Below are positions 17,970 to 25,914 of a stretch of 64,000 bases of DNA, in pieces. A model generated the notes under the pieces. The model worked only from the letters and a program-made list of their open reading frames with translations. It was not told where the DNA came from and did no database searches. Positions within the stretch are counted from its first letter, which is position 1. Each line of letters starts with the position of its first letter. This DNA is from Serratia fonticola (lineage in GTDB: Bacteria > Pseudomonadota > Gammaproteobacteria > Enterobacterales > Enterobacteriaceae). The stretch spans positions 3,410,001 to 3,474,000 of the forward strand of contig NZ_VFMK01000001.1 of assembly GCF_006715025.1 (NCBI RefSeq), read 5' to 3'. The position numbers were made by a program, and so were the translations under genes.

Positions 17970-20390
17970 TTATGCCCCGGCAGGCTGACAAAGCAGCGGG
18001 TGAGGAGAAGATGAAGTGGTACCAGAAATCGGCGCTGATGGTAGCGTAACCAGGCAACGTTGGCCTTCTGGCGTGGTAATACTCAGTTGTGCTCCTGGTG
18101 TTGCATCCTCCAGATAAAGCATGCCATCCCACCCCACATAGGTCAGGGTGTGTCCCTGCTGCTGTACCTGACTGGAAACAGGGATCGGTTTTCCTTGTGC
18201 GTCCCGCAGCACCAGCGTCAATGCCCGTACTTCTCTTAACGGGAACGTCACGAGATAGCCGCTCTTGCGCTGAACGGAAAGACGTCGTTCGGTATCAATC
18301 GCCGCCACGTCGGCGGGTAAGTCAAGCGTATCTATCTCATACTTTGCAGGATAGTAGGAAGTGACCCGCGGGATCAGCAGATAACCCCGACTGTCGGTTT
18401 CACCGATAGGCTGATTTTCATAATTCACTTTGACATGGGGATAATGGTTGGTACTGACCAGCACAAACGCATCGCTAATCTCATTGCTGGCAAACAGCGC
18501 CCCGTCCATCGACACCAACGAACCACTCACGTCCGCCCATTGGGTATAATTATTGCTGCTGCCATACAAGCCAGCCTTGGTCTGCAATACCGCGTTACGC
18601 CAGTTAACTGACGCCTGCTGGTAGCTGTCATCACCAGGCTGATTAGCATAGGCCAGATCCCATCCCAACCCACCGTCACTGGGTATGCCCTGGCTGTAAC
18701 TCACCTGCTGACGCGTACGGCCGCCTGCCGTATGCTCAGTACTTATCCCGGCGCTGGAGTAAACCCCAAACGGGATCGTCAACGACAGCGCGCTGGACCA
18801 TCCCTCGGTGCCGATATTCTTGCTGGCAGACAGAGTGAGATTGCTGCTGTACCACAGGCTTTTGCTCCAGGACAAATTGACCAGTCGGGTACGGTCATCT
18901 TGCTGATCGGTAATATCAATGTAGGCGGCGCCAATGTTCCCAAACTGATTCATTGACAGGCTGGTGGAATATTGTGAACTGCGGCGGCTCAGAGAAAATG
19001 AGGGGGCAATGTTGTCGGCATCCTCCTCATTGCGCGGGTTATGTTCCGCGTTATCGTACAAAGCAAGATTACTGAAATCACTGCTGCGCAGCGTATGCTG
19101 AGTGCCGATACTGAATGCACCGTAGCTGTACTGATAGCCCCAACTGACTTGCTGCCCACTCTGTCCATACGAGCTGCTCTGACTATAGGAGGTATTAAGC
19201 ACGCCATAATGCCCCACTTTGACGACACTGCCCACGCCACCTAAAAACAGCGAGCTTGCACCTTCTGCATGGCTCTCCAACGTGAGGAAGTCATTGACGC
19301 CATAGCGATAGGAACCGCTGGCGACTGCTTCACCATAGGAGAAGTTTTTAATACCGTAGTCTTGGCGTAACGCTCCCGCCGCTAACGAATAATCGGAGAG
19401 TCCCGGCTTGAGCAAGGCACTGCTGGCATAGAAGGGCAACGTCAGTGATACCTGCCTTCCCTGCGCATCCTGAGTCACGATAGTCGCCTCTCCGGCCCCA
19501 TTGATAAACGGCATATTGCTGACAGTGAAAGGCCCTGGTCGAACTTGCGTGCTGGCACTGCGATTACCGTTGATAAACAGATCGACCGTCGTAGGCACCG
19601 CCGCCTCCCCGGTGAATTGGGGTAACGGATAGGTGACGATATCGGGCCGCAATGAGAAATCGCGAGCAACCTGGATCCCGCCAAGCCGCACGCTGTTACT
19701 CCAGGCTAACGAATTGGTGATGAGGTCCCCCGCACGCCAACTCAGCGCATGCTGCTCATCAAAGTTACCCAGTGTGGTATCGTAACGCAGGTAACCGCTC
19801 CCACCATCCGGTCCATCAGCAAATGAACTCTGCCTCAACAGGCCGCTATTGGAGAGGTAACCATAAGGGCTAAACACACGCAGCTCATTCCCGACGGACA
19901 GTTGGTTACCCGCATTATCAGAACGCGACGCGTAGATATCGTAGTTCAGCAATGCGCCCGAGTTACTCTGAGCCGGATAACGCACCGGGGCCGCTTCGCC
20001 AGACAATAACTGCGGCTGTAACCATTCAGGCGGGACGTCGATCCGTAAACGCTGAGACTCACTTTCATACTGAACGTTTACCGCGGGTAAAACGCTGAGG
20101 TTAATCTCGCCAGAGGGCAGTTTTTCCGGCCTTATCCCAGCCTGCTGCAGAACATCTGCAGCAACCAAGAATTGGCCTTGCCGCAGCGTTACCGGTACGA
20201 CACGCCCTGTCGCATACTGATTAATCACCAGCTCCAACTGATACGTGAGGGGCTGCTCCGTAGTAACCGCAATAGGCGGAGGAGGCAATGAGGAGGACAC
20301 GTCCCCATCACTGGACGATGCAGGCCTGGCCACGCCGCTGAACAGCATCAGTGTCGCTATCCAGAATGACGGTTTTATCCCCTTCTTCAT
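17970..20390 (-). CDS. fimbrial outer-membrane usher, archaic (Csu-type)
   Basis: This outer-membrane assembly platform accepts chaperone-subunit complexes and secretes the pilus. A signal peptide (MKKGIKPSFWIATLMLFSGVARP) is followed by the N-terminal chaperone-binding domain (YQLELVINQYATGRVVPVTLRQG), a beta-barrel with plug domain (DLFINGNRSASTQVRPGPFTVSNMPFINGAGEATIVTQDAQGRQ) and C-terminal domains (about 700-806). The start is the ATG at 20390; a TTG three codons earlier is possible. 806 aa is typical for the class. It lies 22 bases after the chaperone gene. Confidence 0.92.
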   Translation of the reverse strand: MKKGIKPSFWIATLMLFSGVARPASSSDGDVSSSLPPPPIAVTTEQPLTYQLELVINQYATGRVVPVTLRQGQFLVAADVLQQAGIRPEKLPSGEINLSVLPAVNVQYESESQRLRIDVPPEWLQPQLLSGEAAPVRYPAQSNSGALLNYDIYASRSDNAGNQLSVGNELRVFSPYGYLSNSGLLRQSSFADGPDGGSGYLRYDTTLGNFDEQHALSWRAGDLITNSLAWSNSVRLGGIQVARDFSLRPDIVTYPLPQFTGEAAVPTTVDLFINGNRSASTQVRPGPFTVSNMPFINGAGEATIVTQDAQGRQVSLTLPFYASSALLKPGLSDYSLAAGALRQDYGIKNFSYGEAVASGSYRYGVNDFLTLESHAEGASSLFLGGVGSVVKVGHYGVLNTSYSQSSSYGQSGQQVSWGYQYSYGAFSIGTQHTLRSSDFSNLALYDNAEHNPRNEEDADNIAPSFSLSRRSSQYSTSLSMNQFGNIGAAYIDITDQQDDRTRLVNLSWSKSLWYSSNLTLSASKNIGTEGWSSALSLTIPFGVYSSAGISTEHTAGGRTRQQVSYSQGIPSDGGLGWDLAYANQPGDDSYQQASVNWRNAVLQTKAGLYGSSNNYTQWADVSGSLVSMDGALFASNEISDAFVLVSTNHYPHVKVNYENQPIGETDSRGYLLIPRVTSYYPAKYEIDTLDLPADVAAIDTERRLSVQRKSGYLVTFPLREVRALTLVLRDAQGKPIPVSSQVQQQGHTLTYVGWDGMLYLEDATPGAQLSITTPEGQRCLVTLPSAPISGTTSSSPHPLLCQPAGA

Positions 20391-20412
20391 TACTGCCAAC
20401 CGCCCGAGAGCG

Positions 20413-21180
20413 TCATTGAGAGCCTGAGAGATAAGGTTTGGCTTCCTTGTCGCTATTCACGCGCATCACCAGCGAACCTGCGGAAGATGAAGAGGCAATC
20501 TCAACTGGCCAACTGCGCGTAGAGTTGGCGAGAACATAGCCCAAGAGTCCGTCAGCAATGTTGACCACCTTATGCCCCTGCTGAAGGCGAACATCGCTTA
20601 GCCGCGCATGAATATTACCCTGGTTGGTCACCTGTAGCAGAGTCTTGCCCTGCGCCTTGACCAATTGCCAACTCAAATGAGGTTGACTCAGTGCATCCGC
20701 CTTTTGGTTTTTTTCCTTTGCCTGCGTTCCGGCGTTATAGCTGAGGCCATCACCGTAAACAAACAGCGGAATGGAATAACGCATTTGGAAGTGAATGCCT
20801 GAGCCGCTAGCGGGTTTGGGGATTTCATCCACTAGAATACGATAGGCCGCCTCCCGGCGCGCAGCCGGTGGCGTATTCTTGATCAGGCGGACCAGCTGTT
20901 TTTTACCTGCCTCAACCTGTACGATCGGTGGGCTGACAATCACCTCCTGCTGTTGCCGATAACCTTCATTGCCCCCTTCCTGCAGCCAACCCAGCGCCCG
21001 AACCTGCATTAAAACCGGTTCGGTCCCATGGTTTTCAATCCATAGCGTGGTCGCACTCTGATCGTTGGCGATAATAGGATCTATCGGCCAGATAAGGACT
21101 TTACTGGCCTGTACGTTTCCTGAAATAACCAGCAGCAGCCAGCTGGCCATTAGCCGGAATACCGTTTTTTGATACCACAT
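20413..21180 (-). CDS. periplasmic pilus chaperone (PapD fold, Csu-type)
   Basis: This is a periplasmic two-Ig-domain chaperone that donates a strand to unfolded pilus subunits. The signal peptide ends at VQAS. The first domain carries LIWPIDPIIANDQSATTLWIENHG and the segment AYRILVDEIPKP; the second begins near LSYNAGTQ. A basic residue in VRLIKNTPP sits where subunit C-termini are usually anchored. At 255 aa it is a normal length. GAGG lies about 10 bases upstream of the ATG. It sits between the minor subunits and the usher, the order of csu operons. Confidence 0.9.
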   Translation of the reverse strand: MWYQKTVFRLMASWLLLVISGNVQASKVLIWPIDPIIANDQSATTLWIENHGTEPVLMQVRALGWLQEGGNEGYRQQQEVIVSPPIVQVEAGKKQLVRLIKNTPPAARREAAYRILVDEIPKPASGSGIHFQMRYSIPLFVYGDGLSYNAGTQAKEKNQKADALSQPHLSWQLVKAQGKTLLQVTNQGNIHARLSDVRLQQGHKVVNIADGLLGYVLANSTRSWPVEIASSSSAGSLVMRVNSDKEAKPYLSGSQ

Positions 21181-21201
21181 ACTCTCAGCCTCGCTATACG
21201 C

Positions 21202-21702
21202 TTACCATGAGAGCGTCACCGTCAGCGTGTCTGCGTAGCTTCCCGCATAGGAATTCCCCCCAAGCGTAAGTTGGCCATAGAGTGGCAGCACAATATTATT
21301 CGCATTGGTAAAGGTTACTGGCACGGCCTGATTAACCGGGATCGCGACATTGGTAGCGCTATTATAAATATTATAAGGAACCAAATTGGTATTACCGCTA
21401 AGCTTCAGGTTCCGTCCCGTGCTGTAATTAACCCCGCCATCAATGCTCATCTGCAGATTGGTGCCCGGCGTACAAACCAACGTAATCGCTGCATTTTGTA
21501 CATAGCTGGCATTAACCTGAGCCTTGGAGGTTCCAGGGTAAGTGCCAAAGTTAATCGCCCCAAATACGCCGGTATTACTCCCCTGAACCAGGCACCCGTT
21601 AACAATATTGGCAGAGACCTGAAAGGTCTGGGTCGGTAATGCCAAAGATAGAGGGCAAAATAATAACGTCAGTCCTGCGACAGCGCAGGGATAAAACCCC
21701 AT
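21202..21702 (-). CDS. SCPU-domain pilus subunit (minor)
   Basis: A 166-aa secreted protein: signal peptide (about 1-22), a single spore coat U domain, a cysteine pair (VNGCLVQG and LVCTPGTN) and the typical C-terminal strand GSYADTLTVTLSW. It is the second gene of the operon, between the likely major subunit and the chaperone. Acinetobacter csu has two such minor genes (csuA, csuB) here, while this operon has one. Confidence 0.85.
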   Translation of the reverse strand: MGFYPCAVAGLTLLFCPLSLALPTQTFQVSANIVNGCLVQGSNTGVFGAINFGTYPGTSKAQVNASYVQNAAITLVCTPGTNLQMSIDGGVNYSTGRNLKLSGNTNLVPYNIYNSATNVAIPVNQAVPVTFTNANNIVLPLYGQLTLGGNSYAGSYADTLTVTLSW

Positions 21703-21758
21703 AACCTATAGACCTCCGTTATATATTTAATTTAACACCCTCAATCCATCAATATATA

Positions 21759-22340
21759 TTAATAGTCAATTTCGACCTGGATGTTGTCGGCATAAGTATC
21801 CGCCCTAATATTTTCGTTATTGGTCACACCCGTGATTTGCCCATAAATAGGATAAAGATCGCCGTAAGTGGGGTCTGTCGTGGTCGCGGCAGGAAAAGCA
21901 GTACCGTTAACAATAGTGCCCGCCGGCGCAAAACTGGAAGACAGGGAAAGTAGGTAAGCCACCCCTTGCGTGGTATTCGTGGTCCCTACCAGATAGCGCG
22001 GCCCCGTCGTCGGCACCGTGCCATAAACGGCACCACTCGGCACGGCATTACTACCGGTGACCTTTATGGTATACGTTGAACCAGGGGAGCATTTTACCGC
22101 TATGGCGTTATCAGGCGTACTGGCTAGCGTGGCAGTGGCACCGGTAAATGTCTGCGCGTTATAGGTACCGAAGTTAAGGGTCCCCAAATTCAAACCCGAT
22201 GTTCCTGTACCGCCATTGACGACACACCCCGCAGTGAGTACCAACGAGGCGCTAATAGTACCGGTAGTCGTCCCTGCCAAGACGGGATTGACCATACATA
22301 ACACTAAGCCAGCACCGGCTATAAAACCGTATTTTTTCAT
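21759..22340 (-). CDS. SCPU-domain pilus subunit (probable major, CsuA/B-like)
   Basis: This is the first gene of the operon. 193 aa with a clear signal peptide (MKKYGFIAGAGLVLCMVNPVLA), one spore coat U domain rich in Thr/Gly/Asn, Cys in AGCVVNGG and AVKCSPGS, and the C-terminal strand YADNIQVEIDY. First position and composition fit the major rod subunit CsuA/B; this role is inferred. The promoter should lie in the AT-rich region to its right. Confidence 0.85.
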   Translation of the reverse strand: MKKYGFIAGAGLVLCMVNPVLAGTTTGTISASLVLTAGCVVNGGTGTSGLNLGTLNFGTYNAQTFTGATATLASTPDNAIAVKCSPGSTYTIKVTGSNAVPSGAVYGTVPTTGPRYLVGTTNTTQGVAYLLSLSSSFAPAGTIVNGTAFPAATTTDPTYGDLYPIYGQITGVTNNENIRADTYADNIQVEIDY

Positions 22341-22970
22341 CGTAAACCCTTTTTTAAAGTCCAGCAGCTGATGAATAATTTTTTACCGTGGGTGGGTAAA
22401 ATAAATAATCACACAATTGAAGCTAGGACAGAGAATAAAAGATGTCAAACTGCTTAAGTGTTTCTTTACTATAAAGATGAAAATAACTGTTGGCTCAGAT
22501 TTTTGCCAAGCGCGGCCCCAAAAATCATCCCCACCCTAAACGGCCTGGCAATAAAAAACATTAACCCTATATTCATAGAGTTATCTTTATCTATGTGCGA
22601 TAGATAAATATAAAGTGTTTATAATATCAGCAAGTGCCCTAGGGTAGACATGCCCACATGATTCATAGGTAATACTGTTGTAAGTCTCCAGGGTGATAAG
22701 CCATTGCCTTTTTCCAGAGTAGATAAGACACAGTTATTATTTACATGGTAATTATTTTTAGCCCTATAAACACGGCAAATAACAGCATCGCTGCCATGAA
22801 GCTGAAAATAATGACTGGTGACGGCATCAAGGATAATCACAACACAACGTCGCCATGGGCTATCGAGCACGTGGCACTTTTCTGTGGCATTTTGTGCCCT
22901 TTTGGCTATGCTTATGGGGACGGCCTCAACTGGTCACACCTCATACCACTAGCATGAGTAAGGAATCCCA
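22341..22970. other. AT-rich intergenic region upstream of the pilus operon and yebV
   Basis: 630 bases with no convincing gene; the short open frames on either strand have no ribosome-binding site or protein-like content. It must hold the pilus promoter (leftward) and the yebV promoter (rightward). The AT-richness is of the kind seen at H-NS- or IHF-bound fimbrial promoters. One strong palindrome is listed separately. Confidence 0.6.
22586..22608. promoter_or_regulatory. operator-like palindrome upstream of the pilus operon
   Basis: TTTATCTAT - GTGCG - ATAGATAAA, perfect 9-bp arms, about 245 bases before the first pilus gene. This is a candidate binding site for an unknown dimeric regulator. 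Confidence 0.4.
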
Positions 22971-23219
22971 ATGGGCAGAACCACGGTAAAAATAGGCAGC
23001 TTCGAGGTCGATGACGCACATTTAACCTCGGCATCAGAACATGCCGAAGGAAAAACCACCCTCGCCATTCCCTGTAAATCAGACCCCGATCTGTGTATGC
23101 AATTAGACGGCTGGGACGAACATACCAGCATCCCGGCGATGCTCGATGGCAAACAGTCGCTGCTGTATAAGCAGCATTATGATCGGCAGGCCGATGCCTG
23201 GGTGATGCGCCTGGAGTGA
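22971..23219 (+). CDS. yebV: YebV family protein
   Basis: A small cytosolic protein of unknown function, 82 aa. It matches E. coli YebV (78 aa) in the segments IGSFEVDD, LAIPCKSDPDLCMQLDGWD and YDRQADAWVMRLE. AAGGA lies 8 bases before the ATG. In E. coli yebV follows rsmF directly; here the pilus operon separates them. In E. coli it is in the heat-shock and general-stress literature; no promoter element is evident here. Confidence 0.9.
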   Translation: MGRTTVKIGSFEVDDAHLTSASEHAEGKTTLAIPCKSDPDLCMQLDGWDEHTSIPAMLDGKQSLLYKQHYDRQADAWVMRLE

Positions 23220-23233
23220 GCGCCACAAATAGC

Positions 23234-23274
23234 AAAAGTGCGCGGTGTTCCCATTGGGCACAGCGCACTTTTTT
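23234..23274 (+). terminator. rho-independent terminator of yebV
   Basis: AAAAGTGCGC / GCGCACTTTT with a 19-base loop, followed by further T residues to 23274. It touches the 3' end of the convergent C39-like gene. Confidence 0.75.
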
Positions 23275-23878
23275 ATACGATGGCAATCCCTCGCCCAGCG
23301 AAAAAACGCCCGAATTCGGTTAGTGACAAGGTCACCTGCTGACGTGTTTCGGGGCGATCACCGGATGGATTATGGAAGGTCACACCGTCTGGTTCAGCCG
23401 ATGTCAGCAGAACCAGATGACCGCCGCGCGTGGGTGGCACTGTGTCCGGATGCCGAATCCCTGGGTGAACCGAAGCCATAAAATAGCGGTATTGGGCCAG
23501 CAATGGGGGCAGTTGATGCGGTTGAAGATCAACACACACCTTCGCTACAAGCGAAAACTGTTCGCGCACAAACTCAACGAAAGGCGCATAAATCAGCCCT
23601 TTGATGCGTTCCCCCTCACGCACATAGGCTCCATAGGACAGGCTACGGCGAGCCAGTTCCAATAGCGGCGGGGCTACGCCATCACGGTGTGTCAATACCA
23701 TCTTCAGGCAAGCCATACCGCAGACATGATTAGCCCATTCGCAATATTCCGCCTGATTACCCGCCCCACTCTGCGCCCAATTGACATCATCGGCCAACGT
23801 GGCGCGTCCGGCGATCAGATCGGCCGCCAATTCCGGCGTCGCCCACTGACAAAAATAGGGAACCTTAAGGGAGGCCAT
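23273..23878 (-). CDS. C39-like (papain-fold) peptidase of unknown role
   Basis: A 201-aa cytosolic protein with the layout of the Peptidase_C39-like group. The likely nucleophile is Cys53 in NHVCGMACLKMVL, the likely histidine is in RGGHLVLLTSAE (about 153), and an Asn in FHNPSGD follows. No signal peptide or export domain is visible, so it is not a bacteriocin exporter. The start ATG (23878) is preceded by an in-frame GTG that directly follows the stop codon of the upstream ASCH gene, so the two are translationally coupled. Function unknown; residue assignments are from motif reading, not alignment. Confidence 0.72.
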   Translation of the reverse strand: MASLKVPYFCQWATPELAADLIAGRATLADDVNWAQSGAGNQAEYCEWANHVCGMACLKMVLTHRDGVAPPLLELARRSLSYGAYVREGERIKGLIYAPFVEFVREQFSLVAKVCVDLQPHQLPPLLAQYRYFMASVHPGIRHPDTVPPTRGGHLVLLTSAEPDGVTFHNPSGDRPETRQQVTLSLTEFGRFFAGRGIAIV

Positions 23879-23881
23879 CAC

Positions 23882-24268
23882 TCAGAACGTTTCGATAACC
23901 TTAAAGTGCATCAGTACCAGCGTCATATCCGGTGAAAACAGATCGTACTCTTCGAAAAAGCGTTTATGCTCTTTACGCCAGTAGGCCAGGGTTCGATCGC
24001 CTTCCCCTTCCGCCAGCGCGTGGGCTTCATCCACCTGCTCATAAGTACTCATCTCTACCTTGGTCAACGCTATGGCACAAACGGGTTCGTTCTTACCGTC
24101 AACGACCACAAAAACATCGCCAGGCTGTGGGATACCTTCGCCATCCAGATTGGAACAGGTAGCGGTCTTAACCCCGTTCAGTACCAGTTTGACCAGTTCA
24201 TCCGCCTGCTCTGCGGTATCGCCGAACGCCCAGCGCTCTAAATTTTCATACTTCTCAGGAACAGCCAT
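23882..24268 (-). CDS. ASCH-domain protein
   Basis: A 128-aa cytosolic protein with the ASCH (PUA-like beta-barrel) fold. The family signature GVKTATCS (G-x-K-x-x-T/S) is at about residues 32-39, with the acidic ending LFSPDMTLVLMHFKVIE. ASCH proteins bind nucleic acid, and at least one bacterial member has been reported as a ribonuclease; the role here is unknown. It is the first gene of a two-gene unit with the C39-like peptidase. AAGG lies 8 bases before the ATG. Confidence 0.8.
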   Translation of the reverse strand: MAVPEKYENLERWAFGDTAEQADELVKLVLNGVKTATCSNLDGEGIPQPGDVFVVVDGKNEPVCAIALTKVEMSTYEQVDEAHALAEGEGDRTLAYWRKEHKRFFEEYDLFSPDMTLVLMHFKVIETF

Positions 24269-24465
24269 TGCTTAACCTTATTGATTGAGTGACGAATGCA
24301 AACAGAATAGTACACTGTAATCCCTCATGCCTGCATCCACCGCATGCGCTCACATCCACGCAGTCATCTCTTTTTACGTGATTTTACGGTAAAGCGCTGT
24401 GCGTCAGGCGACACAACATGCATACTGTCAGCAAGACGTCCTAAATGGCAGCCTGCCAGGGCAAT

Positions 24466-24579
24466 ATGATGAACAATGCAGAGAAAGATCCCGATGACAC
24501 CTTCAGTGATTTACTGAAAATCGTTGCTTTTACGGCCATCGTGATTGTTGGCCTAGGTATTTGGTATCTCTGCGCGTAA
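24466..24579 (+). CDS. small single-membrane-helix protein, unknown
   Basis: An unrecognised 37-aa ORF. It has an acidic N-terminus (MMNNAEKDPDDTFSDLLK) and then one hydrophobic helix (IVAFTAIVIVGLGIWYLCA), which is the shape of small stress-linked membrane peptides. AGGG precedes the first ATG by 5-8 bases. It lies 18 bases before the yniD-like gene, so the two probably form a unit. The evidence is composition, ribosome-binding site and context only. Confidence 0.55.
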   Translation: MMNNAEKDPDDTFSDLLKIVAFTAIVIVGLGIWYLCA

Positions 24580-24597
24580 AGCAATAAGGAAGCAAAA

Positions 24598-24705
24598 TTG
24601 CCAACCAAGCGAATGCGTGCCAAACATTGGAAAATGTTTGTGATCCTGGTGCTGATCTGTGCGGCGCTGCTATTACTGCGTTGGGCCGCGATGCTGTTCG
24701 GTTAA
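24598..24705 (+). CDS. yniD: small membrane protein YniD-like
   Basis: A 35-aa peptide starting with TTG at 24598, seven bases after AAGGA. It begins MPTKR and carries HWKM followed by a hydrophobic helix ending LLLLRWAAMLFG. This closely resembles E. coli YniD as I recall it (MPTKR...HWKM...LLLRWAAMIWG, also 35 aa), a small inner-membrane protein of unknown function. The resemblance supports the TTG start over the ATG at 24612. Its stop codon overlaps that of the convergent small gene by four bases (the TTAA at 24702-24705 region). Confidence 0.75.
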   Translation: MPTKRMRAKHWKMFVILVLICAALLLLRWAAMLFG

Positions 24706-24890
24706 CGCCACTGCCGTTGATCAGAATCATCCATTTGCTCGGCGGATGTTTTTGCCACGGGTTCAAACAGTTCCCGAAGATAAGCGATACGCGCTTCCCC
24801 TTGAGGTAACCACCAGCGGCACCAGCGATGGTTCACTTCTGCATGTTGGCTAAGCTGATAATAAGCGGCCAGTTGTTCAACCAGTTTCAT
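24702..24890 (-). CDS. small hypothetical protein
   Basis: An unrecognised 62-aa ORF beginning MKLVEQLAAYYQLSQHAEVN, with a strong AGGAGG seven to eight bases upstream of its ATG at 24890. It is soluble, Trp/Arg-rich in the middle (HRWCRWWLPQGEARIAYLREL), with an acidic C-terminus. It ends tail to tail with the yniD-like gene, overlapping by four bases. The frame stays open upstream, but the ribosome-binding site fixes this start. Confidence 0.55.
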   Translation of the reverse strand: MKLVEQLAAYYQLSQHAEVNHRWCRWWLPQGEARIAYLRELFEPVAKTSAEQMDDSDQRQWR

Positions 24891-25060
24891 GGTTTCATCC
24901 TCCTGCGATTTGACAAAACCAGTATCGAATAGATAAACCAGAAGAAATACTGACAGGATATTTTTTATACTTCCGGTTTTAACGCTCTGCCGCCAACGCT
25001 GGTGGCGATCCCGATGGGCAAATGCTACATTGACCAAAAATCAACCAGCCGAGGTTAGTA

Positions 25061-25270
25061 ATGAAGTTCTCGGAACAGGAGATAAAACCAGTATGGGATG
25101 AGGTTGCCAGGTTGATTGGCGACAGCGTGATGCAATTACGCCATCGTGGAGAAGTGTTGTCGGTAGACAGCCTAACCCGGCAATTGGCACAGCAATTGAC
25201 GGAAAACCATGATATTGAGCGGCGGATCCTGATTACGACTGCGATCAGCATGCTTAAAAATGGGAAGTGA
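25061..25270 (+). CDS. small hypothetical protein (possible YmgB/AriR-like)
   Basis: A 69-aa soluble, helix-rich protein starting MKFSEQEIKPVWDEVARLIG, with GAGG five bases before the ATG. The layout (helix, short loop, helix with NHDIERRILITTAISMLK) loosely recalls the small YmgB/AriR connector family, but I do not assign it. It is divergent from the 62-aa gene on its left. Confidence 0.5.
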   Translation: MKFSEQEIKPVWDEVARLIGDSVMQLRHRGEVLSVDSLTRQLAQQLTENHDIERRILITTAISMLKNGK

Positions 25271-25779
25271 ATCGCCAACCGATTGGCTGGCGATCCGATG
25301 AAAGCCCGAGGTATGCAAGCCCGGCCTCTCTATTGCTATATTCTCATGCCCGGCCACGGAGCATTAATAGGATTTATCGGGAAGTAGCCGCCATTCCACG
25401 TAACCTTGTCTTATATCAAACCCCGTTCTCCTTACCAGCCTGCTTCGTGCCCGGCAGGGGCCGAACGCGAGCTCACCACACCGCCCCGAGGTTTTCAGCC
25501 TGTTTCGACACTGCTTTCCTGATTCTGCCCCCAATCCAGTACGCAGAAAGACTGGCATAGACCTCGTTAACTATTTTCCAGCTCTCTTCCAACAAAACCA
25601 GCCATCGCATAACCGGTAAGCCTGCCAAGCGTTCTCCCTTCTTTCTCACCCATCCTCATCAGTAGCGTCGCGACTTCGCGCCGCAGTGTTGTGGACGTTA
25701 ATATCCTCACGCCGTAGTACCCCTCTGCCGCCATTCAACCGCACTAAATCTTGCAGGACGTGACCTTCTCCCGGGGTTT
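25271..25779. other. gene-free region upstream of the sucrose operon
   Basis: About 510 bases in which I see no credible gene. An open frame from 25267 to 25560 has only a GTG start and no ribosome-binding site, and its product looks like shadow translation. A short imperfect hairpin (TCGCCA/TGGCGA) follows the gene at 25061. The right end leads into the CRP and operator sites of the sucrose genes. Confidence 0.5.
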
Positions 25780-25795
25780 CGTGATACGCATCACA
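25780..25795. promoter_or_regulatory. probable CRP-cAMP site of the sucrose operon
   Basis: CGTGA-TACGCA-TCACA matches the TGTGA-N6-TCACA consensus at 9 of 10 positions. It lies 10 bases upstream of the first LacI-type operator, as expected for a catabolite-activated sugar operon. Confidence 0.65.
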
Positions 25796-25805
25796 TCACA
25801 ACAAT

Positions 25806-25817
25806 GTTAACGTTAAC
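25806..25817. promoter_or_regulatory. LacI-family (CscR-type) operator O1
   Basis: Perfect palindrome GTTAACGTTAAC, immediately downstream of the CRP site. An identical copy lies 64 bp away, centre to centre, allowing looping by one tetramer. Confidence 0.7.
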
Positions 25818-25869
25818 TTTCGTGATTAACATCGCAATACTCGCTTTTGAAGGCTTTATTCTCAACAAA

Positions 25870-25881
25870 GTTAACGTTAAC
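25870..25881. promoter_or_regulatory. LacI-family (CscR-type) operator O2
   Basis: Second perfect GTTAACGTTAAC, 33 bases before the permease start codon. The central CG fits LacI/GalR-family recognition. Confidence 0.7.
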
Positions 25882-25914
25882 AATATAACCACTCTCCTCC
25901 ATCAGGGCTTTCAC

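Noticed and set aside
22745..22957. 70-aa plus-strand ORF upstream of yebV
   Set aside because: No ribosome-binding site, no domain, and it lies in AT-rich promoter DNA.
25267..25560. 97-aa plus-strand ORF after the small gene at 25061
   Set aside because: GTG start overlapping the previous stop codon, Pro/Arg-rich shadow-like content, no ribosome-binding site.
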